Below are positions 1 through 7,155 of a stretch of DNA of 25,980 bases, piece after piece. Every line of letters starts with the position of its first letter. The first letter of the stretch is position 1. The notes below the pieces were generated by a model that did no database searches, was not told the DNA's origin, and saw only the letters and a list, made by a program, of their open reading frames with translations. The translations under genes were made by a program, and so were the position numbers. The stretch is from Candidatus Gastranaerophilales bacterium (lineage in GTDB: Bacteria > Cyanobacteriota > Vampirovibrionia > Gastranaerophilales > Gastranaerophilaceae), in assembly GCA_944323585.1 (NCBI GenBank), contig CALUTA010000005.1, positions 1 to 25,980 of the forward strand. The letters run 5' to 3'.

Positions 1-1
1 T

Positions 2-3000
2 GTTCCTGAGAAATTTGATGAAAACGGTACTTTGATTGCAACAATAAATAGTACAGGTAATTCAACATTATCTAATGAAAAACAGGGTTCGATATTGGTT
101 GAAGGTATTATGAGCAATACCGGCGGAACAACTTTGTTATCAAATGCCGGTACTGGTGCTTTAGAAGTTTCAGGAAGCGTTTTAAACAATGGCGGAAATA
201 CAACTGTTACAAACAGCGGTGATAAAGGCCTGACTATTGCTGAAACAGGTAAAGTCGAAAATGCCGGCGGAACAACAACCATCGCCAACAGCGGCAAAGG
301 TTCTGCTGATATAATCGGTACAGTCAACAACAGTGGCGGAGATACAAAATTAACAAATGACAGTGAAGGTTCACTAAATATATCCGGAAAAGTTACCAAC
401 ACAACCGGAAACACGCTTTTAACCAATAAAGGCAACGGTGCACTTGATATATCAGGCACAGTTACAAATACCGACGGAAATATGACTGCTGAAAACTCAG
501 GAGCCTTAGGTCTTGCAATTTCCGGAGCTTTATCTAATACGAACGGAATAACTTCGATTACAAATACCGCAGGCAATCTTGATATTTTAGGAAGTGTTAC
601 AAACATAAGCGGAAGTTCAACAATTGCCAACAGCGGCGACGGCGCTCTTGAAATATCAGGTACTGTGAATAATACCGGCGGAAATACAACTGTTACAAAC
701 AGCGGCGATAAAGGCCTGACTATTGCTGAAACAGGTAAACTTGAAAATACCGGCGGTAACACAACCATCGCCAACAGCGGCAAGGGTTCTGCTGATATAA
801 TCGGTGCAGTCAACAACAGTGGCGGAGATACAAAATTAACAAATGACAGCGAAGGTTCACTAAATATATCCGGAAAGGTCACCAATACAACCGGAAACAC
901 GCTTTTAACCAATAAAGGCAACGGTGCACTTGATATATCAGGCACAGTTACAAATACCGACGGAAATATGACTGCTGAAAATACCGGTGATGAAGGCCTT
1001 TTAATATCGGGTACTGTTGAAAATACCGACGGCAATACTCTTGTTTCAAATAACAGTATTGGCGGTATGACCGTAGATGGTAAGGTTACTAATACGGCTA
1101 AGAACGGAAAACTTGAACTTTCAAATTCCGGCAGCGGTGATTTAACCATCGGTGAAAAAGGTGTTGTTTCCAACATATCAGAAACAGACACCGATAACCT
1201 TTTTGTAAATAATTCGTCAAAAGGCATCTTTGCTCTGCTCGGACGCTTGTTTAACAAAAAAGGAAATACGATTGTAAATAACACGTCTGCTGACTCCGGA
1301 ATTAAAATTGCAACGACCGGAAGCATAACAAACAATGACGGCGATATAAATATTTCAAATAAAGGAAAAGAAGGCATTCTCGCTGAAGGTATAATAAACT
1401 CAAAAGAACAAAATATTTCTATAACAAATGAGAATTCTGATATTACAATAGGTGAGTATAATAGCAATAATGATCTTTATATAAATGCCGAAAAAGGAAA
1501 TGTTACGATTTCCCAGTCTAACGGAAGCATTTTGAACGGAATTTCTGATCCGGATACTTCAAATAAAAATCAAAATCATGATTTGGGCAACATTGATAAA
1601 GCTTACAAAACTTTAATCAATACCGGAAACAATTTGACGATAAAGGTTGACGGCGGAAACATAGGCTCAGACACTCATGCGCTGGATGGTAAAGAATCAG
1701 GTTTTGGTATCAAAGCTTCAACCAGAGATTATACCGAATCAATAAATGTCAATGTAGCGGGTGTTGTTAATGCTCAAGCCTCAAATAACGGCAATGCTTT
1801 GATTAATATAAGAGCAAAAGATTCTGATTTGAAACTTGATAATATTACTTCTGACGGCAATATAATGCTTACGGCCGCAGACTGGAAACAGCCGGATGAA
1901 TCCCCTGCTCCGTATGATGAAGAATATTATACTGGCTATTCAATTTTGAATTCTTCATCAAATCCAAACAATGCTGTTGTTTCCGGCAGAAATATTTCGC
2001 TAATTGCAAGCAATACACTTGGAAGCAGTGATAGAGCCTTTACTTATAATCAGCTTGACGGCGGGTCTGTCAGTGTTCTTGCCGAGAATGACATAAATCT
2101 GAAAGGTCTTGGATTAAATAATAATGTATGGCAGTTGATTACAAAACGTGGTAATCTCGGAGTAGAATTCAGCGGAAATGCAATTATCAGAGAAATTAAT
2201 GCCGGAAATAATGTAAATATGGTTTCAAGAGGCGAAAACCTTACAATTTATGATTTAGGCAAAACTTCAAATCTGTCAGCAATCGATGATATTTTATGGC
2301 CTCACGATCAGATAGAAATTTCGTCTGTTGCTCCTGAGACTGTTGATATTACTGTTCTTGATATAAATCCGGCAAATGACACCACTCCAAATGTCGGAAA
2401 TTCAACACTTAATATTTACAATGCATACGTTCGTGGACAAAATAACGGAAATGCGGATGTAACACTTCGTGCAGACAATATAATTGCTCATGCATATGAT
2501 GCAGCAAGTTCAACTGTCAGCAACACCGCACGTCCGAACGGTTTTGATGCAACAGATGGCAGAACTTATGCAAATGATTTTACAGACGCAAATGCTGAGA
2601 AAAATCTTAAAGCAACCGGATTTAATACAGTAGGCGACGGCGATAAACTCGTATTTGATATACAGGGAATTTCCCGTGATGATGTTACAAATGCAGGCGG
2701 CGATGTAAATTCCAGAACTTACAACCCGCAAAATCCTGTTGAAGCTGAGGATATATTTAAAAACCCAAATGGTTTTGACGGAACTGTTTATAAGGCAAAA
2801 GACGTGACATTGTCGCTTAATTCTTCAAAAGATAATGCTCCTCTAAATAACAGAGGTATGGAACTTCAAAAAATATATTCAGATAATGCATATATTGATA
2901 CAAAAGATTTGAATCTTTCTATTACTGACGGCTTTATTACAAATTACGGAGAATTCAGAAACGGCAACCGCGGCGGAACCGGAATCGGTGATTTTATAGA

Positions 3001-3655
3001 TATGCAGAATGGATACAGATGGCTTGCTATTGTAGATAATGATTATCACCGGATAATCGCAAATAATTATAACATTCCAGTATCATCACAGCTATATACT
3101 GCATTAACAGGTTCTTTTGCGCTGAATCTCGGAAATACAATTGATGTTGTGACGGAGTCTCCTATTGTTCACTATAATCCTAATACCGTTGTAAATCTGC
3201 CGGATACGGAAAATAGTTTCTATCGTTTGACTTACAAAGATAACAAAATTCAATATACTACAACGACTCCGGATTTCAGTGATATAGATAAAGCAACTTA
3301 TAAACCAACAAAACGTACATCAATAAGATTTAGAACACCTGATGACGGTAGTTATATTCTTGTATCAGAAAAGAAAAAAGACAAAGAAATTAGAAAACGT
3401 ATTATTAGAGTTGAGGATATTTCCAGAGACGGCATCTCTGTTGTCCATGACGGCTCGCTTCAAAAGGGAGAAACATTTACCGTAAATCTTACATATAAGG
3501 ATATTAATGTATCGCCTGAGGTTGAAGTCGTCAGAGTGTCAAGCAATAAGGCAGGACTCAAATTTATAAATATGGACAAAGCCACCGCAAATAAAATACT
3601 TTATTTAAATATGTTTGTTTCCGAGGATATGCCAATGCATGTTTCTCAAGAATAA
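2..3655 (+). CDS. Giant filamentous beta-repeat adhesin with C-terminal PilZ-like domain (5' end outside window)
   Basis: The reading frame is open from base 2, so this is the C-terminal 1217 residues of a longer protein; an internal TTG at 32 is not a credible start. From about residue 15 to 480 it is built from roughly nineteen units of about 23 residues with the pattern G-N-T-x-hydrophobic-x-N-x-G-x-G-x-L-x-I-x-G-x-V-x-N. This is typical of beta-solenoid surface adhesins of the filamentous haemagglutinin/LktA-like kind. Residues about 480-1090 are Asn/Gly/Asp-rich beta-prone sequence without clear short repeats. The last ~115 residues turn basic and match the PilZ fold: RTSIR (R1105 to R1109, the RxxxR motif), then DISRDG (D1139, S1141, G1144, the [D/N]xSxxG motif), then beta strands ending AGLKFIN. 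No membrane segment separates repeats from PilZ. Adhesin class: confident. PilZ call: fairly confident from the motifs. Ligand binding and topology: inference. A terminator follows. Confidence 0.85.
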   Translation, partial: VPEKFDENGTLIATINSTGNSTLSNEKQGSILVEGIMSNTGGTTLLSNAGTGALEVSGSVLNNGGNTTVTNSGDKGLTIAETGKVENAGGTTTIANSGKGSADIIGTVNNSGGDTKLTNDSEGSLNISGKVTNTTGNTLLTNKGNGALDISGTVTNTDGNMTAENSGALGLAISGALSNTNGITSITNTAGNLDILGSVTNISGSSTIANSGDGALEISGTVNNTGGNTTVTNSGDKGLTIAETGKLENTGGNTTIANSGKGSADIIGAVNNSGGDTKLTNDSEGSLNISGKVTNTTGNTLLTNKGNGALDISGTVTNTDGNMTAENTGDEGLLISGTVENTDGNTLVSNNSIGGMTVDGKVTNTAKNGKLELSNSGSGDLTIGEKGVVSNISETDTDNLFVNNSSKGIFALLGRLFNKKGNTIVNNTSADSGIKIATTGSITNNDGDINISNKGKEGILAEGIINSKEQNISITNENSDITIGEYNSNNDLYINAEKGNVTISQSNGSILNGISDPDTSNKNQNHDLGNIDKAYKTLINTGNNLTIKVDGGNIGSDTHALDGKESGFGIKASTRDYTESINVNVAGVVNAQASNNGNALINIRAKDSDLKLDNITSDGNIMLTAADWKQPDESPAPYDEEYYTGYSILNSSSNPNNAVVSGRNISLIASNTLGSSDRAFTYNQLDGGSVSVLAENDINLKGLGLNNNVWQLITKRGNLGVEFSGNAIIREINAGNNVNMVSRGENLTIYDLGKTSNLSAIDDILWPHDQIEISSVAPETVDITVLDINPANDTTPNVGNSTLNIYNAYVRGQNNGNADVTLRADNIIAHAYDAASSTVSNTARPNGFDATDGRTYANDFTDANAEKNLKATGFNTVGDGDKLVFDIQGISRDDVTNAGGDVNSRTYNPQNPVEAEDIFKNPNGFDGTVYKAKDVTLSLNSSKDNAPLNNRGMELQKIYSDNAYIDTKDLNLSITDGFITNYGEFRNGNRGGTGIGDFIDMQNGYRWLAIVDNDYHRIIANNYNIPVSSQLYTALTGSFALNLGNTIDVVTESPIVHYNPNTVVNLPDTENSFYRLTYKDNKIQYTTTTPDFSDIDKATYKPTKRTSIRFRTPDDGSYILVSEKKKDKEIRKRIIRVEDISRDGISVVHDGSLQKGETFTVNLTYKDINVSPEVEVVRVSSNKAGLKFINMDKATANKILYLNMFVSEDMPMHVSQE
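191..495 (+). repeat. Copy 1 of a near-identical 305 bp repeat in the adhesin gene
   Basis: Bases 191-495 recur at 677-981, offset by exactly 486 bp (162 codons), with only scattered substitutions. The 162-codon period equals seven ~23-residue units (24+23x5+22+1). This suggests a recent in-frame duplication or gene conversion between tandem blocks, laid over the older 23-residue repetition. Confidence 0.9.
677..981 (+). repeat. Copy 2 of the 305 bp adhesin repeat
   Basis: Second copy of bases 191-495, in the same frame. Beyond 981 the similarity drops to the ordinary divergence between repeat units, so only part of the 486 bp period is near-identical. Confidence 0.9.
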
Positions 3656-3704
3656 ATGTATGAGATTACGGTATATTTTATACCAAATAATCTTTATAAA
3701 TTAT

Positions 3705-3735
3705 AAAAAAGGACTAAATTTTTAGTCCTTTTTTT
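3705..3735 (+). terminator. Rho-independent terminator after the adhesin gene
   Basis: The stem GGACTAAA/TTTAGTCC is flanked by an A-run on the left and a run of seven T on the right. It starts 50 bp after the adhesin stop codon. Confidence 0.85.
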
Positions 3736-3837
3736 ACCGTGTCTTAAAAATGACATAAAAGAAACAAAATAAATTAAAAGTCTTATTGTTTTTAATATTT
3801 ACTAGCAAAAAAATTTTTTTAGGCGATTTAAAATAGT

Positions 3838-4329
3838 ATGTACCTACCGCCAATTAAACAACTTAAACAATTGCCAGAAGTATTGATTTATAATCGGCCA
3901 AATACGAATGTTTACAGAATGTCAACAACCTGTGTGCCGAGGCTCGTTGGAGAAATGCGTGCCTTTCCGATTGAACGCAATAACAAAAAATCACTATGGA
4001 TTAACTCGTTGCTGATAATGCAAAAACGCTCTGGATTTGGTACGAAATTTCTTGATTTTGCACAGCATTTGAGCAGACAAACAGGATGCGGCGGCAATAT
4101 AAGTTTGTGTGCGGGTATTACCATTTATGATCCGACAAGAACGCCGCATGAATTTTATAGAAAATACGGTTTCGGTTCCGAAAATAAAAAGATTTTAAGA
4201 AAAGTGGACAGAGCTATAGCACACAAAACTCCTCTTAATTACAAAAAGACACCGCCAATCATAATGTATTTTCCCGATAACGAAAAACCAAGTTTAATAC
4301 AAAAACTTTTGACAAAACTGTATTTATAA
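3838..4329 (+). CDS. GNAT-family N-acetyltransferase-like protein
   Basis: A 163-residue protein. The segment KRSGFGTKFL (about residues 63-72) corresponds to the acetyl-CoA pyrophosphate-binding motif A of GNAT enzymes (R/Q-x-x-G-x-G/A, here with K at the first position). HEFYRKYGF (about 104-112) is the typical C-terminal GNAT motif. The family transfers an acetyl group from acetyl-CoA to an amine; the substrate cannot be read from the sequence. The C-terminal ~45 residues are basic and Lys/Pro-rich, beyond the core fold. There is no convincing Shine-Dalgarno before ATG 3838. A TAAAAT hexamer lies only 3 nt upstream, so the start is uncertain and an internal Met at residue 28 is an alternative. 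The gene stands alone between two terminators, convergent with the cupin gene. Confidence 0.72.
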   Translation: MYLPPIKQLKQLPEVLIYNRPNTNVYRMSTTCVPRLVGEMRAFPIERNNKKSLWINSLLIMQKRSGFGTKFLDFAQHLSRQTGCGGNISLCAGITIYDPTRTPHEFYRKYGFGSENKKILRKVDRAIAHKTPLNYKKTPPIIMYFPDNEKPSLIQKLLTKLYL

Positions 4330-4334
4330 ATATT

Positions 4335-4370
4335 AAAAAGCCGGAGAATAATTATGTACTCCGGCTTTTT
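4335..4370. terminator. Bidirectional terminator between GNAT and cupin genes
   Basis: AAAAAGCCGGAG and CTCCGGCTTTTT form a 12-bp stem around a 12-nt loop. It has A-tract/T-tract symmetry, so it should work for both the plus-strand GNAT gene and the minus-strand cupin gene that converge here. Confidence 0.92.
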
Positions 4371-4375
4371 ACAAA

Positions 4376-4753
4376 TTAACAAAGTTCGCAGTCGCCTAAT
4401 CCAAATTGTTCAAGAGAGCCAGCTTTTGCCTGAACGCAAATAAATTGGAATTCACCATCCCCTTTATTTTCAATAGTACGTGAAGCATCAGGAAGAACCT
4501 TTACAACAGAACCTTCCTTAACATCCACTTCTTTGCCGTCAATTGTTAGTGCCCCATCGCCTTTCAAGATAATATAAACTTCTTCATTCTGTTTATGTCT
4601 ATGATTAAACGGCACTTTATAACCTTTCGGAACTGTGTTCATTGAGATTTCGCAACTTGTAAGCCCGAGTGCATCGTGTAAAAACACTTTTCCGTTTTCA
4701 AGATTAATGATGTTTTCAAGTTTTCCCAATTCTGTAGTTGTGTAATTTGACAT
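4376..4753 (-). CDS. Small single-domain cupin protein
   Basis: A 125-residue protein that is essentially one cupin barrel. Cupin motif 1 is visible as HRHKQNEEVYIILKG (about residues 51-65), giving two His and a Glu for metal binding. In motif 2 (PDASRTIEN, about 88-96) the usual third metal-ligand His is Arg. Either metal binding is altered or the protein is a non-enzymatic sugar/small-molecule binder, so no reaction is assigned. The start has a strong Shine-Dalgarno (AAAGGAG, 6 nt from ATG). It follows the marR gene on the same strand after 45 bp, and that gap holds a palindrome matching the one at the marR promoter. It is probably the regulated target of that MarR protein. Confidence 0.85.
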   Translation of the reverse strand: MSNYTTTELGKLENIINLENGKVFLHDALGLTSCEISMNTVPKGYKVPFNHRHKQNEEVYIILKGDGALTIDGKEVDVKEGSVVKVLPDASRTIENKGDGEFQFICVQAKAGSLEQFGLGDCELC

Positions 4754-4767
4754 AATTTTCTCCTTTC

Positions 4768-4781
4768 GTTCGATATCTAAC
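4768..4781. promoter_or_regulatory. Candidate MarR operator upstream of the cupin gene
   Basis: GTTCGATATCTAAC is an inverted repeat (GTTCGAT/ATCTAAC, one mismatched pair). It lies just upstream of the cupin Shine-Dalgarno and matches the palindrome at the marR promoter (consensus GTTNGATNTCTAAC). Possible -10 sequence (TATAAA preceded by TGG, read on the minus strand) overlaps the marR stop codon, which would put this operator in the cupin 5' leader. Confidence 0.6.
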
Positions 4782-4798
4782 TATTTCTATAAAAAATT

Positions 4799-5206
4799 TT
4801 ATACCATTTTTTCTAAAAGTCTGTCTAACTCGGCAGCCTCTTTTGGTGTTAAATTTGCATAAAGCATCCTGTTCAATTCTTCCGATATTTTTTCAAATAC
4901 AGGTCTGAAAGCCTTGCCTTTTTGAGTAAGAACAATATAGGTCACACGGCTGTCAGAGTCAGATTTTTGTCTTTTCAAAAATCCTTCTTTTTCAAGTTTG
5001 TCAACCAGAACAGTTACAGTAGGCTTTGTACGGTGAATTTTCAGCGCTAAATCTTTCATTGTAGACCGCTCGCATTCGTAAAGTACGGCAAGGATGTCCC
5101 CGTGGCTAGGCACAAGACCTTCTATGCCGTTTTTCACAAGCTGATCCACAATAAATTTACAGCCTTTATCATGTATTTTTGAAACAAGTGACAAAGCTTT
5201 TTTCAT
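4799..5206 (-). CDS. MarR-family transcriptional regulator
   Basis: A 135-residue winged-helix repressor. The recognition helix region is STMKDLALKIHRTKPTVTVLVDKL split around residues 48-71, followed by the wing with the family hallmark D-S-R-V-T-Y-I-V-L-T-Q-K-G (about 91-103). I chose ATG 5206 over the longer frame (to 5299): the extension would read through the end of the upstream gene, the family is ~135-150 residues, and a perfect promoter sits directly before 5206. There is no Shine-Dalgarno. The -10 box ends 10 nt from the ATG, so the mRNA would be nearly leaderless. A palindrome fills the promoter spacer, suggesting autorepression, and a matching site precedes the cupin gene 45 bp downstream. 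The effector is unknown. Two Cys (about 16 and 46) leave redox sensing open. Confidence 0.88.
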   Translation of the reverse strand: MKKALSLVSKIHDKGCKFIVDQLVKNGIEGLVPSHGDILAVLYECERSTMKDLALKIHRTKPTVTVLVDKLEKEGFLKRQKSDSDSRVTYIVLTQKGKAFRPVFEKISEELNRMLYANLTPKEAAELDRLLEKMV

Positions 5207-5216
5207 AACACTAATA

Positions 5217-5245
5217 ATTATAGTTAGATGTCTAACTTTTGTCAA
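5217..5245 (-). promoter_or_regulatory. Consensus sigma-70 promoter of marR with embedded operator
   Basis: Read on the minus strand: TTGACA (5240-5245), a 17-nt spacer, then TATAAT (5217-5222), a perfect match to consensus. The perfect palindrome AGTTAGA-TG-TCTAACT (5222-5237) occupies the spacer and touches the -10 box, as expected for an autorepressing MarR protein. The promoter lies inside the last codons of the upstream YkgJ gene. Confidence 0.88.
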
Positions 5246-5864
5246 GCATCTTTTCTTTTTCCTGCTGCGATAAATCTCCGGACGGAATAAACCAGTCAAT
5301 CAATGGTTTTTTGGCGCCGAATTCAAAATGAAATCCCTTTTCAAAATCAGGATCTGTTAAGAATTCATAATTAACGTTGAAGGCCACCGGTTCTTCTTTA
5401 TAACCGAGTTTTTTGAATTTTTCCGAGGAAATTTTATTTCCGTTGTCTTCCATCACATTAGAATAATTGAGACCTTGAAAGCAGCAGAACGGAACTTTAA
5501 TTCTGCCGTCTTTGCCGACTGTCATAAGCCCGAAAGAACGGCAGATTATTCCTCTAAAGTTATAAACAGAGCAGACATTGTCAATTAAAAACGGGCAATC
5601 GTATCTGAAATCATCACCTTTATACTCTTCCTTTGCCTTTAGTATTTTTTTGACATTTTCAGCCACCTGATATTTTTGTTCGTCAGGCAGACTCCAGGCG
5701 CCAAGCATCAGATAATCCATTTCGATTTTTGTATATGGAATCTGTGCATTTTTGCAACACATGGCACAGCCTTTTTTGCACATTATATATGGCTTTTGAC
5801 GTTTAAAAAAGTCGTTAATTTTAGTGTCGATGTATTTCAGATAAACAATATAATTTTCAATCAT
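5232..5864 (-). CDS. YkgJ-family cysteine-cluster protein (paralogue 1)
   Basis: A protein of 210 residues from ATG 5864 (a Met three codons upstream is also in frame). Cysteines follow the YkgJ pattern: C-K-K-G-C-A-M-C-C near the N terminus, then C-P-F-L-I-D-N-V-C and G-I-I-C-R-S-F-G in the middle. These Cys probably bind a metal or an Fe-S cluster; the family is not well characterised and no reaction is assigned. It is clearly paralogous to the protein at 7929-8525: both share the QKP-[YF]-I-x-C-K-K-G-C start and a C-terminal P-L-[IL]-D-W-F-I segment. The start is supported by an extended -10 box (TGT-TATATT) ending 7 nt before ATG, with no Shine-Dalgarno. Its 3' end overlaps the marR promoter. 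Confidence 0.83.
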   Translation of the reverse strand: MIENYIVYLKYIDTKINDFFKRQKPYIMCKKGCAMCCKNAQIPYTKIEMDYLMLGAWSLPDEQKYQVAENVKKILKAKEEYKGDDFRYDCPFLIDNVCSVYNFRGIICRSFGLMTVGKDGRIKVPFCCFQGLNYSNVMEDNGNKISSEKFKKLGYKEEPVAFNVNYEFLTDPDFEKGFHFEFGAKKPLIDWFIPSGDLSQQEKEKMLDKS

Positions 5865-5871
5865 ACCACAC

Positions 5872-5880
5872 AATATAACA
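5872..5880 (-). promoter_or_regulatory. Extended -10 promoter, YkgJ paralogue 1 (leaderless type)
   Basis: On the minus strand TGT-TATATT ends 7 nt before ATG 5864. No good -35 hexamer is seen 17 nt upstream, as is common with extended -10 promoters. Transcription would begin at or next to the start codon. Confidence 0.55.
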
Positions 5881-5923
5881 ACCTATAAATAAATACGCAT
5901 GGTATAAATATATGAAAAATATA

Positions 5924-6058
5924 GGACTTATACGTTTTTTTCAAAACAACGACATACTGAGCGATAGCGAAGTATCTAAATAAAAAAGATTCTTCGTGCA
6001 AAGCCCTCAGAATGACTAACTTTTATTAGTATCTGGGGAATTTGTGATATAAGTCCCC
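5924..6058. mobile_element. MITE-like element, copy 1 (terminal inverted repeats, no ORF)
   Basis: Ends are GGACTTATA (5924-5932) and TATAAGTCC (6048-6056). The octamer AAAATATA occurs on both sides (5916-5923 and 6059-6066), which would be an 8-bp target duplication if the element runs to 6058. Inside, 5951-5977 and 5987-6016 form an imperfect hairpin whose arms read like CATACTGAGC...GCGAAG and its complement. The whole sequence is clearly related to 7156-7304. There is no coding capacity, so it would be non-autonomous. Confidence 0.7.
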
Positions 6059-6088
6059 AAAATATATGCGCTGAAAAATTTTTTATGA

Positions 6089-6094
6089 TAGAAT
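6089..6094 (+). promoter_or_regulatory. Possible extended -10 for tRNA-Arg
   Basis: TGA-TAGAAT ends about 37 bp before the mature tRNA 5' end, a plausible distance for a short precursor. No clear -35 box is seen. Confidence 0.4.
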
Positions 6095-6131
6095 AGTTAT
6101 GGTTGACAGCCGGTTAAATCCGAAAACATCA

Positions 6132-6205
6132 GGCCTCGTAGCTCAGCAGGATAGAGCAGCGGTTTCCTAAACCGAAGATCGCGCGTTCGAATCGCGCCGG
6201 GGCCG
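6132..6205 (+). tRNA. tRNA-Arg (anticodon CCU)
   Basis: A full cloverleaf can be drawn. The acceptor stem GGCCTCG pairs with CGGGGCC (one G-U pair), with discriminator G6205. The T arm is GCGCG/CGCGC with loop TTCGAAT. The anticodon loop TTCCTAA gives anticodon CCU, which reads AGG. CCA is not encoded. The 3' end (from the T loop to the bases just past the discriminator) is duplicated 179 bp downstream. Confidence 0.95.
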
Positions 6206-6390
6206 GATTTTTTGTAGATGATTTTATTCTTTTAGATCCTCCGGCTGCGATAAGAATGCCTTCTTTGCGTTCGAGCGGACTGCGAGCAGAGTGCGGGGGT
6301 TGAGTGTGGAAAGCACAAAGTTTTGAAACACTCAACCGGAGGCACGTTTATTGCGAGCAGTCCAAGACAATCGCGCCGGTGCCGGATTTT
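6190..6390. repeat. Structured insert flanked by direct repeats of the tRNA-Arg 3' end
   Basis: Bases 6190-6211 (tRNA T loop through the first T's after it) recur at 6369-6390 with one substitution, an att-like 22-bp direct repeat. Between them the sequence is GC-richer than its surroundings and folds as nested stems: CCGGCTGCGA (6241-6250) with TCGCGCCGG (6371-6379, one bulge); GGACTGC (6277-6283) with GCAGTCC (6357-6363); GTGC (6291-6294) with GCAC (6342-6345); GGTTGAGTGT (6298-6307) with ACACTCAACC (6328-6337). No credible ORF lies here. It may be a remnant of tRNA-targeted integration, a small mobile element or a structured RNA; which one is not decidable from sequence alone. Confidence 0.65.
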
Positions 6391-6416
6391 GTATATTCTG
6401 ATAAAGCGTAAAATAA

Positions 6417-6428
6417 TCCGAATTCGGA
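6417..6428 (-). terminator. Weak possible terminator after the DedA gene
   Basis: The palindrome TCCGAATTCGGA is followed on the minus strand by TTATTTT. The stem is only four pairs plus AATT, so this is a weak call. It is the only terminator-like structure between the DedA stop and the tRNA locus. Confidence 0.3.
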
Positions 6429-6459
6429 CTTTCACTGTAAGCTTTTGCGGCACCACCCG

Positions 6460-7086
6460 TTATGATTCTTTTAAGTGTTTTACATGTTTATAGATGTATA
6501 AAACACCAAGAATTCCGACTATTACAACTATCAGTATATCAAACTTATGCCAGAGAGCCTTAAACATTTCCATATTCTGTCCGAATTTTACCCCGACATA
6601 AACAAGCAGATAACTCCATACAAGAGAGCCTAAAAAAGTAAGAGAGAAAAATATTCGTTTTTTAGCCTTTAGGATACCGGCAGGCAAAGATATAAATGTT
6701 CTTACCACCGGAAGCATTCTGCAGATAAAAAATGCCCAATCTCCGTATTTTTCAACCCATTTATCCGCATCATCAAGATCTTTATGAGATATCAGAAAAT
6801 ATTTGCCGTATTTTTCAACAAACTGACGGCCGCCAAAATATCCCAGATAATAAGAAGGAATAGAGCCTAAAACACAACCGAAGGCTCCTGCCCAGGCTGC
6901 AACATGAAAGTTCATTTCGCCTTTACTTACGATATATCCGGCAAAAGGCAGTATGGCTTCGCTCGGAAGCGGAATATTGCAGGATTCAATTGCCATAAGA
7001 AGGCTTATGCCTAAAGGCCCCATATTTGTGATTACGTGTTCTATAAAAGTTACAAGATGAGATAATACAAGATTTATAAAATCCAT
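6460..7086 (-). CDS. DedA-family inner-membrane protein (VTT domain)
   Basis: A 208-residue membrane protein, a normal length for DedA. Family motifs: E-S-C-N-I-P-L-P-S-E (about residues 33-42) in the first re-entrant region, G-x-x-x-G-x-x-P-S-Y-Y-L-G-Y (about 69-82), and F-I-C-R-M-L-P-V-V-R-T-F (about 119-130) with the conserved Arg pair, followed by P-A-G. Hydrophobic helices lie at roughly 15-60, 65-80, 145-170 and 182-200. DedA proteins are linked to undecaprenyl-phosphate or other phospholipid flipping and proton-dependent envelope homeostasis; the substrate here is not shown. The start has a good Shine-Dalgarno (GGGAGG, 4 nt spacer). The leader contains a small hairpin (7098-7117), and a TGG-TAAAAT extended -10 lies farther upstream. 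A MITE-like element sits just behind that promoter. Confidence 0.9.
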   Translation of the reverse strand: MDFINLVLSHLVTFIEHVITNMGPLGISLLMAIESCNIPLPSEAILPFAGYIVSKGEMNFHVAAWAGAFGCVLGSIPSYYLGYFGGRQFVEKYGKYFLISHKDLDDADKWVEKYGDWAFFICRMLPVVRTFISLPAGILKAKKRIFFSLTFLGSLVWSYLLVYVGVKFGQNMEMFKALWHKFDILIVVIVGILGVLYIYKHVKHLKES

Positions 7087-7155
7087 AAAGCCTCCCTAAT
7101 TTCCCTTCAGGAAAATTTTACCAAAAACAATACTAAAATTAAAGATTAATATTAC

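Noticed and set aside
1..1440. Possible CRISPR array or tandem non-coding repeats at the left end
   Set aside because: The repeats are in frame, vary in codons, have no unique spacers and form a continuous coding sequence.
5207..5299. N-terminal extension of the MarR regulator
   Set aside because: It covers the marR promoter, operator and the end of the YkgJ gene; the MKKALSL start fits family length.
6129..6456. Two minus-strand frames over the tRNA and the structured insert
   Set aside because: They run across the tRNA gene and the hairpin arms and encode no recognisable protein; they are by-products of GC-rich palindromic sequence.
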